The notes under the pieces were generated by a model that searched no databases, was not told where the DNA came from, and was given only the letters and a program-made list of their open reading frames with translations. A stretch of DNA of 64,000 bases from Candidatus Heimdallarchaeota archaeon. GTDB taxonomy: Archaea > Asgardarchaeota > Heimdallarchaeia > Heimdallarchaeales > Heimdallarchaeaceae. Position 1 is the stretch's first letter. Each line of letters begins with the position of its first letter. The position numbers and the translations under genes were made by a program. Below are positions 28,700 through 37,817 of this stretch, one piece after another. The stretch covers positions 1 through 64,000 of the forward strand of contig JAEOSZ010000026.1 in NCBI GenBank assembly GCA_016840095.1, given 5' to 3'.

Positions 28700-29524
28700 A
28701 TGAAAATTTACGTTGTTTGTGATTTAGAAGGTGTTGCTGGTGTTATTGATCACCGCTTGCAATGCTCTTGGGAACCCGAATCTTTTGTAGCCTTCAATGG
28801 TGAATACTATAAACAGGCTCGAAAGTTAGCTACTCTGGAACTCAATGCACTTATAGAAGGAGCATTGGAAGGAGGAGCTAAGGAAGTAGTTGCTTGGGAT
28901 GGGCATGGACCTTTCCCTGGAGGACTAGATGTAGAACTGATACATCCTGAATGTAAACTGGTAATGGCAGCAGGAGATGGAGGACCAGAAGGACTAGATG
29001 AGAGTTATGATGCACTGTTCATGTGTGGACTACACGCAATGGCAGGTGTAGAAAAAGGAGTAATGGCACACAGTTTCTTTGGAGGAATAGAAGAGGTAGT
29101 AATAAACGGGATAAAAGTAGGAGAAGTAGGAATGAACAGCGCATTAGCAGGATCATATGGAGTACCAACAGTGTTTATAAGTGGAGACAAAGACGGAGCA
29201 GAGGAAGCAAAAGAACTAATTCCGAATATAGTAACAGCAGTAGTGAAAGAAGGTATGAAACCAGCAGGAAAGAAACTGGGAAATATACCAACACTATCAT
29301 TGACACCGCAGAAAGCAAGAGAAGTGATAAAGGAAAAGGCAAAGGAAGCAATGGAGAAGATAAAGGAAATTGAACCATTTGTAATAAAAGGTCCATATAC
29401 AGTAAGAACAAAGTATGCGAAAAAGGAATTTGCTGACTGGAGTGCGAAAAAAACCAATATCAAGAGAATAGACGAATATACAGTGGAAGCAAAAGGAAAG
29501 AGCTTAGAAGAGCCTTTATTCTAA
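28700..29524 (+). CDS. dppA: DppA-like D-aminopeptidase (M55)
   Basis: An M55-family zinc aminopeptidase. The metal ligands are seen in VVCDLEGVAGV at the start, GHGPF and HSFF further on, with FMCGLHAMAG and GVPTVFISGDKDGAEEA. Bacterial DppA cleaves D-Ala-D-Ala-type peptides. The 274-residue length is normal. The start ATG has GTGAT three bases upstream. Its 3' half is strikingly purine-rich on the coding strand, giving open shadow frames. It converges on the UbiD gene. Confidence 0.92.
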   Translation: MKIYVVCDLEGVAGVIDHRLQCSWEPESFVAFNGEYYKQARKLATLELNALIEGALEGGAKEVVAWDGHGPFPGGLDVELIHPECKLVMAAGDGGPEGLDESYDALFMCGLHAMAGVEKGVMAHSFFGGIEEVVINGIKVGEVGMNSALAGSYGVPTVFISGDKDGAEEAKELIPNIVTAVVKEGMKPAGKKLGNIPTLSLTPQKAREVIKEKAKEAMEKIKEIEPFVIKGPYTVRTKYAKKEFADWSAKKTNIKRIDEYTVEAKGKSLEEPLF

Positions 29525-29530
29525 GAAAAA

Positions 29531-30811
29531 TCAGAAGGGTATGACGCGGTCATATCCTGTCTTATCCCTTTTTTTGGTAGCATCAATGATCACTTTGATG
29601 GAAGTATTGTCCCCTCTACGTCGAGAAGGATCAAGAGAAGAACCACGCATGTTATCGAGAATAGTTATGTCGTTGGCCCCGGCTCTGGTTATTCTAGCCC
29701 ACTCAACAGCTTTACTGTCACAGATATCTATGTCTTCATCAACAACAGTGACCCATTTAAGAGAAGGATGAGCTTCAAAAGCTGTTAAACCCACTTTATG
29801 ACCATCAACATCAGAATGGGTAGTAACAGAAATAACAGCACTTAACCAACCACACCCACTAGGGGTAAGATAGACACCATGAACCTTGGGTACAACCTTA
29901 CTCACACGATTGTGAATCTCTGCTTCGCGAGGAAAACCCATAAGGATAAAATGCTCCTCATAAGCAGGAAGAATTGTTTGGAAAATAGGATCATCCCGAT
30001 AAAAGATGTTTTCGAATTGAACGATAGGTTGGGACCGAACATCATCAGGAGTACCAGTAATATCAACAAATGGTCCTTCATCAACCTCTTCATTAGCAAG
30101 GATTTTTCCTTCCAAAATAAATTCAACATCAGATGGAACAGGGATACCATAACGAGGAGTTCGTGCAATGGATAGATTACCTCGCAGAAGAGAATTCGCA
30201 ATAGAGAGTTCAGATTTACCAGACGGAGTAGGAGAAGAAGCTGCTAATGCAAGAACAGGATGATAACCATTAACTACTGCAATAGGAGTATCCAAACCAT
30301 TCTCTTTGTTTTCATGAAAGATTTTATACAGATTTCTAGGAACAATACGAATAGCTCCTTGTTGATTATTGAGAACCATGATTCTGTGAATACTCATGTT
30401 AGGAGCTTTGGTATCTGGAAACTGTGCAATAACGATTCCGGAAGTAAGGTACTTTCCCCCATCTACAGGAAAGAATTTTGGAATAGGGAGTTTAGAGAGA
30501 TTGACTGAATCTTTGTTGGAAAAGGTTAAGCTGGATTCAACTGGTTTGGGTTGTTGAGGATTGAGAAGGGATTGTTGAAAGAAGTTGTAATAATTTTTAT
30601 CTTTATTCAAAACAAGTTCAAGTTGATTTCGAGAAGAAAGACAGTTACCAAGTAAAGGAAAAGTAGAATCTTCTACATCTGAAAACAGAACAGCTTTGTT
30701 ATGGTTTATTTGAAGATGTTCAGTAATCTCATATTCAAGCTTAACTTTATCCTTAATTTCCACAAGTAAATTCGATTGTTTGAGTGTATCAAGATAGGGT
30801 CTTAAACTCAT
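29531..30811 (-). CDS. UbiD-family decarboxylase
   Basis: A UbiD-like (de)carboxylase, which normally uses prenylated FMN made by UbiX. Typical segments are SIHRIMVL, the metal/prFMN region PTPSGKSELSIANSLLRG, DEGPFVDITGT, and PSGCGWLSAVISV with the C-terminal hydrophobic core. The open frame runs up into the tRNA-Leu, so the upstream in-frame codons are not used; ATG 30811 (426 residues) fits the family start SLRPYLDTL. No ubiX gene is visible in the window. The substrate is unknown. Confidence 0.88.
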   Translation of the reverse strand: MSLRPYLDTLKQSNLLVEIKDKVKLEYEITEHLQINHNKAVLFSDVEDSTFPLLGNCLSSRNQLELVLNKDKNYYNFFQQSLLNPQQPKPVESSLTFSNKDSVNLSKLPIPKFFPVDGGKYLTSGIVIAQFPDTKAPNMSIHRIMVLNNQQGAIRIVPRNLYKIFHENKENGLDTPIAVVNGYHPVLALAASSPTPSGKSELSIANSLLRGNLSIARTPRYGIPVPSDVEFILEGKILANEEVDEGPFVDITGTPDDVRSQPIVQFENIFYRDDPIFQTILPAYEEHFILMGFPREAEIHNRVSKVVPKVHGVYLTPSGCGWLSAVISVTTHSDVDGHKVGLTAFEAHPSLKWVTVVDEDIDICDSKAVEWARITRAGANDITILDNMRGSSLDPSRRRGDNTSIKVIIDATKKRDKTGYDRVIPF

Positions 30812-30903
30812 AAAATCACAGTTTCCATAGAATACAAAAGACATAAGATACAATGATTTAAATATCTTGTTAGAGAGAAAACGATAGAAAATCTGATTGT
30901 TGT

Positions 30904-30988
30904 GCGGGGATTGCCGAGTGGACAAAGGCGCTAGATTCAGGTTCTAGTCCTTAGTGGTTCGGGAGTTCGAATCTCCCTTCCCGCACCA
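30904..30988 (+). tRNA. tRNA-Leu (anticodon CAG)
   Basis: An 85-nt class II tRNA with acceptor GCGGGGA/TTCCCGC, long variable arm, anticodon loop TTCAGGT giving CAG, discriminator A and encoded CCA. It is very similar to the tRNA-Leu(GAG) at 2836, so the two are paralogues covering CUN codons. No intron. Confidence 0.95.
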
Positions 30989-31022
30989 ACTAATCCCTTT
31001 TAGCAAAAGATAGGTGTAATTG

Positions 31023-31529
31023 ATGAAAATAGGAATCATGAGTGATAGTCATGATCACAGACCAAACATACAAAGAGCTTTGGAATTGTTCAAGGAAAAA
31101 GAAGTTGAAGTGATTATACATGCAGGGGATTTAATATCTCCTTTCTGCGTAAAGATGTTTGAGGAATTTAAAGGAAAATTCTACTTATGTACCGGTAACA
31201 ATCTAGGAGACACTGGAGTAATAAGTAATATGATGAAAGAGGTGGGATTTTTTTATGAGGATGTAGGAGAGTTTGAAATAGAAGGGAAAACATTTGCCTT
31301 ATATCATGGAACTGATGAGCTGCAGCTGAATTCCCTGATTTACTCAAAAAAACCTTATGACTACATTATAACTGGTCATACTCATAAAAAACTCTTGAAG
31401 AAGATAGACAAAACAATTCTAATTAATCCCGGGGAGACATTTGATTTATACGAAGATCCAACTGTAGCTATCCTTAATCTTGAAAATAGAAAGGTAGAAT
31501 TTCATTCATTGAAATACAAAGAGATTTGA
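31023..31529 (+). CDS. YfcE/MJ0936-type metallophosphoesterase
   Basis: A 168-residue calcineurin-like phosphodiesterase. The metal site is visible as IGIMSDSHDHRPN, IIHAGDL, TGNN, YHGTDE and ITGHTHKK, ending in NPGE. TTG 31020 is in frame, but ATG 31023 with an upstream GGTG is the natural start. Members of this family cleave small phosphodiesters; the physiological substrate is unknown. It is followed by, and nearly overlaps, the RNA methyltransferase gene. Confidence 0.9.
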   Translation: MKIGIMSDSHDHRPNIQRALELFKEKEVEVIIHAGDLISPFCVKMFEEFKGKFYLCTGNNLGDTGVISNMMKEVGFFYEDVGEFEIEGKTFALYHGTDELQLNSLIYSKKPYDYIITGHTHKKLLKKIDKTILINPGETFDLYEDPTVAILNLENRKVEFHSLKYKEI

Positions 31530-31534
31530 GAACA

Positions 31535-32710
31535 ATGTTAGATTCTCTTCCAGTACCTCTGATTACTTCAGAATTGAGAAAATATCTAGAGGAGCTCCTT
31601 GGAAAAGAAACAGCTGAAAGTTACTTAAGAGCAATTTGTACACCAATGGAAGAATATACACTCCATATATTTAGGAAACAAGAACTTGCAGAAGACATTA
31701 TAGAACACATTAAGAAATTTACTTTCAAAGCTTACCAACATTCTACTTTTACCAACTTAATAATTACAGAACCTAAAGGTCCTTTTGAAATAGATTTTAC
31801 GGAAGAATTGAAGGAAATTGTAGTGGATAATGTTGCAGCAGAGATGATTTATCAAGGATCTGATGTTTTTGTTCCTGGAATTAAACGTGCAAATAAAGTA
31901 AAGGAGAACGATTTAGTAATTGTAAAGAACCAGAAGGGAATTCCAGTGGCTAAAGCCAAAGCATTGATGAGTCATAACAAGATTTTGTCAAAGAAAAAGG
32001 GTATTGCAGCAATCAATTTGGAGTCAACATATAGGGTTCCCAGTGTTCCTCAATTGGGATTATATGAGTTTCCAGTTTATTTTCATAGTATGCCTGCTTA
32101 CCTAGCAAGTTTAAATCTAGACCCTCAACCTGGAGAGAAAGTGTTGGATTGTTGTGCTGCACCAGGAAACAAAACTATACACTTGAGTGAACTAATGGGG
32201 AACAGAGGAGAGATAATAGCAATAGATAGATCCAAAAGAAGATTACAGAGTCTGGAAGAGAAGATAAAGAAATTTGAAATAAAAAACATCAAAACTGTTG
32301 TAGGAAGTATCATTGATTTGAGTAAGGAATGGAATTTGAAATTTGATAAAATACTAGTTGATCCCCCTTGCACTGCTCTTGGTTTGAGACCTAGACTTAC
32401 TCTTGAAGTTAATCGCAGAATAATTGAATCATCTGCAGATTACCAAAAAGCTATTCTATTTGCATGTAATAAATTATTGAAACCTAGTGGTGAATTAGTT
32501 TATTCTACCTGTACAATTACAAAAGAAGAAAATGAAGATGTTGTAAATCATGCCTTGAAATTTGGCTTAGAAATAATTCATCAACCAAATAATGTTTCAA
32601 CAATGGGATCTATTGGTACTGAAATACCTATACCTGTGCAAAGGTTTGTTCCTGGACAAGATAAGACTTTGGGCTTTTTTATAGCCAAATTAAAGAAACC
32701 TGGGAGTTAA
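31535..32710 (+). CDS. NSUN-type RNA m5C methyltransferase with PUA domain
   Basis: A 391-residue SAM-dependent RNA cytosine-C5 methyltransferase of the NOL1/NOP2/Sun family. A PUA-like domain (about 90-180) precedes the catalytic domain, as in NSUN6-type enzymes. SAM-binding VLDCCAAPGNKTIHLSELM, the catalytic-cysteine motifs DPPCTALG and YSTCTITKEEN are intact. TTG 31526 is in frame inside the previous gene; ATG 31535 is preferred. The tRNA target cannot be told from sequence. Confidence 0.92.
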   Translation: MLDSLPVPLITSELRKYLEELLGKETAESYLRAICTPMEEYTLHIFRKQELAEDIIEHIKKFTFKAYQHSTFTNLIITEPKGPFEIDFTEELKEIVVDNVAAEMIYQGSDVFVPGIKRANKVKENDLVIVKNQKGIPVAKAKALMSHNKILSKKKGIAAINLESTYRVPSVPQLGLYEFPVYFHSMPAYLASLNLDPQPGEKVLDCCAAPGNKTIHLSELMGNRGEIIAIDRSKRRLQSLEEKIKKFEIKNIKTVVGSIIDLSKEWNLKFDKILVDPPCTALGLRPRLTLEVNRRIIESSADYQKAILFACNKLLKPSGELVYSTCTITKEENEDVVNHALKFGLEIIHQPNNVSTMGSIGTEIPIPVQRFVPGQDKTLGFFIAKLKKPGS

Positions 32711-32751
32711 TACCGAACCTTTTTTAATTTCTGCACTTTCTTTTACATGAA

Positions 32752-33606
32752 ATGAGTTTTTTGAAGAAAGACGCATGTATTTTGATTACTAGTTCAAGAC
32801 ACAAGGATAGTATAGAACTAGCTTTATCTTTTCATGAAAAATTATTGGAAAAGGGGTATACTTCATTCCTAGATATATTCCTAGCAGAGAAAATTAAGAA
32901 ACCTGAGTTTGCATGTTCTGATGAAGAACCCACAATAATCTTCGTTTTTGGAGGAGATGGAACTATTCTCAAAACCCATGAGTTGTGGAGAAATTCTCCT
33001 ATTTTTGGGATTAATTGTGGAAAAGTTGGTTTTCTTACAGAAATTGATCCGGAGGAAATTGATCAAGCATTGGTTTCTCTCGAAAAAGGTGAAGGTTTTG
33101 TTGAAAGTTACAGCACAATTAAGATATCCTCAAAGAACTCATCAACAACCTCAGCAGTCAATGATGTAGTTGTAACTGCTGATAAAATAGGTCAATCTAT
33201 AAGCCTGAAACTGCATGTAGATAATCAGTATGTCTACACTCTTGATGGTGACGGTCTAATTGTAGCAACTAGTATAGGATCAAGTGCTTATGGTCTTTCA
33301 GCAGGGGGTTCATTAATCGTTCCAGCAGTTGAAGCAATAATAACAGTTCCAATATGTCCTTTTTCTAGAAGAGTGGTTCCCATGGTTTTTCCTTTAAGCT
33401 CTAAGTTGGAAGTAACAAATCTGAGCAAATCCAAAAATGGGAGTGTTGTAGTAGATGGAAAAGTAATCTATGAGATTGGGTATAAAGAATCAATCGAGAT
33501 TGAGAAATCGGAAGAAAAAATAAATTTCATTCGATTTTCAGAGAATTACATAACTAGAGTTAGAGAAAAACTTCTACGATTCAATCCTGATGATACAGAT
33601 GAATGA
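32752..33606 (+). CDS. nadK: NAD kinase
   Basis: NAD(P)+ kinase of the PpnK/NadK family, making NADP. FVFGGDGTILKTHEL contains the GGDGT motif, then FGINCGKVGFLTEI, VNDVVVTAD and the glycine-rich DGDGLIVATSIGSSAYGLSAGG. Length 284 is normal. Its 3' end overlaps the nob1 start by 17 bases. A second, AcoX-type NAD kinase homologue lies at 47460. Confidence 0.94.
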   Translation: MSFLKKDACILITSSRHKDSIELALSFHEKLLEKGYTSFLDIFLAEKIKKPEFACSDEEPTIIFVFGGDGTILKTHELWRNSPIFGINCGKVGFLTEIDPEEIDQALVSLEKGEGFVESYSTIKISSKNSSTTSAVNDVVVTADKIGQSISLKLHVDNQYVYTLDGDGLIVATSIGSSAYGLSAGGSLIVPAVEAIITVPICPFSRRVVPMVFPLSSKLEVTNLSKSKNGSVVVDGKVIYEIGYKESIEIEKSEEKINFIRFSENYITRVREKLLRFNPDDTDE

Positions 33607-34117
33607 AGACAATAACAATAAAAAGCTAAATTATTTCATAGTTGATTCTACTGCGATAATTCATCATTTTGTACTTGAAAATGAGCTACAGAATAACGAT
33701 ATTCTTCTTATTCCTGAATTATTGGTAGATGAATTAAAATCATCAGTTTCAAAAGCAGTTTTAACAGTATTAGAAGCAGAGGATAAGATAATACACATTG
33801 ATCCATCTTCGAAATCTATTGAAAAAATTACCGGAATAGCAAAAGAAACTGGGGATTTTACAGCATTATCTGAAATTGATCTTCAAGTACTAGCTTTATC
33901 ATTAGATTTTCCTGGTTCTGTAATCTATAGTGATGATAATGCAGTTCAAAATGTTTGTAAGAAGTTAGATATAAAATTTGAAACCTTTCAATTCAAAATA
34001 AAACATCAACGTGAATACTTTTGGAAATGTACTGTTTGTAAAAGTAAATTTACACGTAAATTTGAAAACTGTCCTGATTGCGGGAGTCCCATAAAACGAT
34101 ATTTCAAGAAGAAATGA
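33590..34117 (+). CDS. nob1: Nob1-type rRNA endonuclease
   Basis: Nob1 makes the 3' end of 16S rRNA. The PIN nuclease domain starts FIVDSTAIIHHF, with acidic residues in SEIDLQVLAL and YSDDNAVQNV. A C-terminal zinc ribbon is formed by CTVCKSKF and CPDCGSP. The length (175) is compact but normal for archaea. ATG 33590 overlaps the end of nadK; ATG 33599 is an alternative start three codons later. Confidence 0.9.
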   Translation: MIQMNEDNNNKKLNYFIVDSTAIIHHFVLENELQNNDILLIPELLVDELKSSVSKAVLTVLEAEDKIIHIDPSSKSIEKITGIAKETGDFTALSEIDLQVLALSLDFPGSVIYSDDNAVQNVCKKLDIKFETFQFKIKHQREYFWKCTVCKSKFTRKFENCPDCGSPIKRYFKKK

Positions 34118-34134
34118 AGGAAAAGCTATTTTTC

Positions 34135-35247
34135 TTAATGCATGGTTTCTAGAGCTTCTATTATAGCTAGTATAAATCTCTCATTTGTAGGTGTGTCCCC
34201 TAAAGTAACAAGAAAAGATTTTTTCCTATCCTTGAAAGTATGGCCTTCTCTGAATATTTTAACTATTATCCCCTTACTACAAAGCTGTTCAAAAAGATCA
34301 GTTATATCCTCCTTGTATCTTATGAAAAGGAAGTTGGCATCTGTTCGGAAAACTGTTAATCCGTTAACCATCTTCAAATGTTCAATTACTCGTTTTCTTT
34401 CTACAATGAAGTTGTTTATTAATTCAACAAATTTATACGGTGCTTGAAGGATATGAGTAGTTGCTAAGATGTGGATTGGGGGGATCTCTTCCAAAATATA
34501 TTGTTTCTTCAGCAAATTAATATATTTTGAATCCGATACAAGATAAGCAGAAGAGGTTGCTCCTAGTCCCCATGCTTTTGCAAAAGATCGAATAACTGTT
34601 AGATTATCAAAGTACTTAACTTGATTTATCAGACTATATTTTCCAAATTCAACGTACGATTCATCTACAATAATAGGTATTTTGAGTTCTCTTGTAAGTG
34701 TAAGAACATCTCCTTCATCAAATTGATTTGCAGTAGGATAGTGTGGCGAAGAAAAAACAATAGCCTTTGGAGATATTTCCTCTGTTAGTTCTATTATAGC
34801 ATTCACATCTAGTTCAAAATTATCAATCAAACTGACTTTGTGAATGTTAAGTTTCTGATTTTGAGCGATTTCATCATAAATACCCTTATCAGGAGAAAGT
34901 AGAATGATATCGTTTTTTCTCTTTGTTGTAATAGATATAATTCTTTGTAGGAGTTGAGTATGGGTCACTCCAGGATAGATTGTAGATGCTTCAACACCTG
35001 CAAATCGTGAAATTTCTTCGATGAAGGAATAATAATCTATTGGATAACTGTCTCTTGGATCTATGGAATCAATTGTTTTTGTTATGATTTTCTGAACATG
35101 AGAAGGAGGAACAAATAAATTATCACCTAAACTAAGGTCAAGTATTTGATCAATGTTTAAATCGAATTTTTCAACAATTTCCTGATGTCTCTTCAAACGA
35201 TCAAGAGCATTCTTAGTTATGGAAATCCTGTTAGACAGTTGTTTCAC
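34135..35247 (-). CDS. PLP aminotransferase, HisC/CobD-like
   Basis: A fold-type I aminotransferase of 370 residues similar to histidinol-phosphate aminotransferases and CobD. LDLSLGDN is near the N-terminus, VFSSPHYPTAN carries the Asn that contacts PLP, IIVDESYVEF has the Asp, and the PLP lysine is in RSFAKAWGLGA. The start is GTG 35247; no ATG is near, and a TATA-like stretch about 25 bases upstream suggests a leaderless message. No other histidine genes are in the window, so the substrate is open. It converges with nob1. Confidence 0.85.
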   Translation of the reverse strand: MKQLSNRISITKNALDRLKRHQEIVEKFDLNIDQILDLSLGDNLFVPPSHVQKIITKTIDSIDPRDSYPIDYYSFIEEISRFAGVEASTIYPGVTHTQLLQRIISITTKRKNDIILLSPDKGIYDEIAQNQKLNIHKVSLIDNFELDVNAIIELTEEISPKAIVFSSPHYPTANQFDEGDVLTLTRELKIPIIVDESYVEFGKYSLINQVKYFDNLTVIRSFAKAWGLGATSSAYLVSDSKYINLLKKQYILEEIPPIHILATTHILQAPYKFVELINNFIVERKRVIEHLKMVNGLTVFRTDANFLFIRYKEDITDLFEQLCSKGIIVKIFREGHTFKDRKKSFLVTLGDTPTNERFILAIIEALETMH

Positions 35248-35405
35248 CTATTTTTCTCACAATAAATAGTTAAAGTTGAGAAATAGAAAAATTCACTCAT
35301 TATAAAAGTATCCTTCAAATTTGAGTTAATATTTTTGGGGAAAACTAAAAAAGAAAGATAGAATAAAAGAGTTACATAGAGAATTTGCTAAGATGGTGAC
35401 AGAAA

Positions 35406-36296
35406 ATGGTTCACAAATTTACAGTTGAATTCCCAGAAAGAATATGGAATGCTATCCAAGAAAAGAAAGGAGCTGGCTCAATAAAGGATTTTTTAATTAG
35501 ATTAATAGAAAAGGAATTTGAATTGAGAAAAAACAAAGTTCTGATATTAGCTGGTGGTGAAGGAGCTCGTTTAAAACCACTAACAGAAACCATTCCAAAA
35601 GCAATGATTCCTGTAGGATACCGACCTTTACTAGAATACAATCTTGACTTAATTGCTAAAAGCGGAATAACTGATGTTGTTTTGTTGATAGGAAAATTAG
35701 GTAGCAGAATTATGAAACACTTTGGTCAAAACTGGAATGGTGTGGATATAAGCTATGTAAGTGAATCTGCAAATTTAGATACAGCAGGGGCAATATATAA
35801 TGCTCGAAATCTTGTTTCTGATACTTTTGTTGTTATGAATTCCGATATTTTAACAGACATAAATCTAGTAAACTTAATTGATTATCATAAGAGCCACAAA
35901 AAAGATATAATTGCAACAGTTTGTGGAATTGGAGTAAATGACTACTATCAAGCAATGGGAAAAACTGCAGATAAAGGACTTTTTTCTGATTATGGAGTGT
36001 TCTATATAGATGATGCAATTAACAAACAGGTCATAAGATTTGAAGAACCTCCTACAAAATCACAACAAAGTGGTTATATTAATACTGGAATTTATGTTTT
36101 TGAACCAGAGATTATTGATTATCTCTCTGAATCAGAAGGCAAATCAATTTCAGGAGATACATTACCATTTCTGATAGATGATAATAAAGTGAAAGCTTTT
36201 CTCTGTCCTAAGAATGTGTTTTGGATAGATGTTGCACATCCTGAACGATGGAGCAAAGCATGGGATGTCTTATTTTCTGGAGCATTTGAAATATAG
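35406..36296 (+). CDS. sugar-phosphate nucleotidyltransferase with N-terminal RHH-like domain
   Basis: Residues 1-43 read as a ribbon-helix-helix domain: a strand KFTVEFPERIW, helix, turn at GAGS, and helix IKDFLIRLIEKEFE. From about 45 there is a GT-A nucleotidyltransferase: LILAGGEGARLKPLTETIPKAM (G-loop), YRPLLEYNLDLI, MNSDILTDI with the metal-binding Asp, INTGIYVFEPEI. Such enzymes make NDP-sugars such as dTDP-glucose or GDP-mannose. The fusion is in one open frame with an ATG and upstream GGTGAC; no second start lies between the domains. Total 296 residues. The fusion is unusual and might allow self-regulation; that is inference. Confidence 0.85.
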   Translation: MVHKFTVEFPERIWNAIQEKKGAGSIKDFLIRLIEKEFELRKNKVLILAGGEGARLKPLTETIPKAMIPVGYRPLLEYNLDLIAKSGITDVVLLIGKLGSRIMKHFGQNWNGVDISYVSESANLDTAGAIYNARNLVSDTFVVMNSDILTDINLVNLIDYHKSHKKDIIATVCGIGVNDYYQAMGKTADKGLFSDYGVFYIDDAINKQVIRFEEPPTKSQQSGYINTGIYVFEPEIIDYLSESEGKSISGDTLPFLIDDNKVKAFLCPKNVFWIDVAHPERWSKAWDVLFSGAFEI

Positions 36297-36384
36297 ATTG
36301 AGGTATAAAGAAAGAAAACTCAAAAGTGCAAATCTTTAATAATTTGAGTTGAAAGACAGCACAAGTAATAAAGGTGACTGACTT

Positions 36385-36687
36385 ATGGACCTTAATCGAA
36401 GTATTAGAATAGCAGTAGACACTGGTAAAGTTTCTTATGGCGCAGACTCTGCAAGAACAGCACTATTAAACAAACAAGCTAAACTAGTAATATTATCAAA
36501 CAACGCTCCTCAAGATATTAGAGACGATGTATATACATACGCAAATCTTTCTGAAATACCAATTTTGGAATTCACAGGTTCATCATTAGATTTAGGTGCA
36601 ATTTGTGGGAGACCACACTTTGTTGCAGCTGTAACAATCTATGAGATGGGAGATAGTGATATACTCAAAGCAGTTAAAAAGAAATAA
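36385..36687 (+). CDS. rpl30e: large-subunit ribosomal protein eL30
   Basis: A 100-residue eL30, in the L7Ae/L30e fold. It shows RSIRIAVDTGKVSYGADSA, LVILSNNAPQDI and SLDLGAICGRPHFVA. In most archaea it follows rpoA2 and precedes nusA; here only the eL30-nusA part is kept. GGTGAC upstream of the ATG is the ribosome-binding site. Confidence 0.96.
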   Translation: MDLNRSIRIAVDTGKVSYGADSARTALLNKQAKLVILSNNAPQDIRDDVYTYANLSEIPILEFTGSSLDLGAICGRPHFVAAVTIYEMGDSDILKAVKKK

Positions 36688-36776
36688 ATACTAGTGATTG
36701 ACGTAGAAGAGTATCTCAACTTATGTTTAAATAGACTTTTAAACATTCAAACCATAAAGATTACTTGAATCGCACT

Positions 36777-36797
36777 GAAAGACGAATTAAGTCTTTC
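36777..36797 (+). promoter_or_regulatory. hairpin in the eL30-nusA intergenic region
   Basis: GAAAGAC-GAATTAA-GTCTTTC, a perfect 7-bp stem with a 7-base loop, about 55 bases before nusA. A TATA-like TTTAAATAG (36727) upstream would place it in the nusA leader. No T-run follows, so it is not a simple terminator. A 12-codon open frame (36809-36847) lies between it and nusA. Confidence 0.35.
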
Positions 36798-36853
36798 GAG
36801 ATAAAATCATGTCAATAAATACAAACACGACTTCACAAATTGGATGAAATAAA

Positions 36854-37288
36854 ATGCCTTCAGTAAAATTATCACAAACAGAAATGCAATATATAACTAT
36901 CCTTCAAGGAATTGTTAACGTAACTATAAAAGACTGTATTGTTGATGAAGATGATAACAAAGTCGTTTTTGTTGTTTCTGAGGGACAAGCAGGAATGGCT
37001 ATTGGGAAAAGAGGGATGAATATTAACAAGTTAAAGGAAATGATCTCAAAAGATGTTGAGATAATTGAACATTCATCAGATCCTGCTAAATTCATTAGAA
37101 ATTGTTTCCTACCCATTATCATAAGAGAGATTATCTTTCTAGATAGAAAAAATGGAAAAGCCGCAACAGTTGAAGTTGATAACAAAGACAAAGGACGAGC
37201 TATTGGAAGAAATGGAAAAAACATTAACAAAGTGAAAAATCTTGTTCTTCGTCAATTTGATATCATAGATGTTATGATTAAACAATAA
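36854..37288 (+). CDS. nusA: archaeal NusA-like KH protein
   Basis: A 144-residue archaeal NusA made of two KH RNA-binding domains, without the bacterial N-terminal and S1 parts. The GxxG loops are GKRGMNINKL and GRNGKNINKV. It probably acts in transcription termination or elongation. It follows eL30 by about 170 bases. Confidence 0.94.
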   Translation: MPSVKLSQTEMQYITILQGIVNVTIKDCIVDEDDNKVVFVVSEGQAGMAIGKRGMNINKLKEMISKDVEIIEHSSDPAKFIRNCFLPIIIREIIFLDRKNGKAATVEVDNKDKGRAIGRNGKNINKVKNLVLRQFDIIDVMIKQ

Positions 37289-37380
37289 TAATCAAACATT
37301 CCTAAATTTCTATTTTATACTTAATTTTGGAAAAAATTAAAGTAGAATATTAAATACAAAGAATTAGAGAAAGTGATAGC

Positions 37381-37788
37381 ATGTTGAACACATCAATATC
37401 AGATGATGATAAATTGAGCAAACTGCTTAAGTTGATTAAAGCAGAAGGAAATTTATCTGAAATTGCAGAAAATGAAATTATCTCATCTTTTGAATCTCGA
37501 GGTGAAAAAGCCGCAAAAACTTTACGTGAGAATAAATTGCATAAATTGATTCTTAATGAAAGAATTGCAATATGGGAGGTTGAGGGAACTAGTGGTAGTT
37601 ATATCTTGATTGATAATAATTATTGTGAGTGTAAAGATTTTCAAATTAGAGTTCTAAGGAGAGGAGAAAAAACACTATGCTATCATTTATTAGCGAAAAT
37701 AATAGGGGAAGAATTACAACTTTATAACCTAAGGAAGATCTCTAACGAGGATTATGATAACTTAATAAAATCTAAAATCTCAGATTAG
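37381..37788 (+). CDS. SWIM zinc-finger protein, Sws1-like
   Basis: A 135-residue protein with a C-terminal SWIM zinc motif CxC...CxH: YCECKDFQIRV followed by a 10-residue loop and TLCYHLLAKI. SWIM proteins bind DNA or proteins; small archaeal ones have been compared with Sws1/ZSWIM7, a partner of Rad51 paralogues in homologous recombination. The N-terminal 60 residues are helical. It lies 92 bases after nusA and converges with rpoB. The motif is clear, the role inferred. Confidence 0.75.
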   Translation: MLNTSISDDDKLSKLLKLIKAEGNLSEIAENEIISSFESRGEKAAKTLRENKLHKLILNERIAIWEVEGTSGSYILIDNNYCECKDFQIRVLRRGEKTLCYHLLAKIIGEELQLYNLRKISNEDYDNLIKSKISD

Positions 37789-37817
37789 TTTTAAAAATAA
37801 TAAAATGGAAGAAATTG

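Noticed and set aside
29005..29463. Long open frames on both strands inside the D-aminopeptidase gene
   Set aside because: They arise from the purine-rich codon use of the real gene; the M55 motifs lie in the plus-strand frame only.
30812..30925. N-terminal extension of the UbiD protein
   Set aside because: It would overlap tRNA-Leu and has no family similarity; ATG 30811 fits the family start.
35393..35428. An 11-codon frame overlapping the nucleotidyltransferase start
   Set aside because: Its ATG overlaps the GGTGAC ribosome-binding site of the real gene and the short frame shows no other support.
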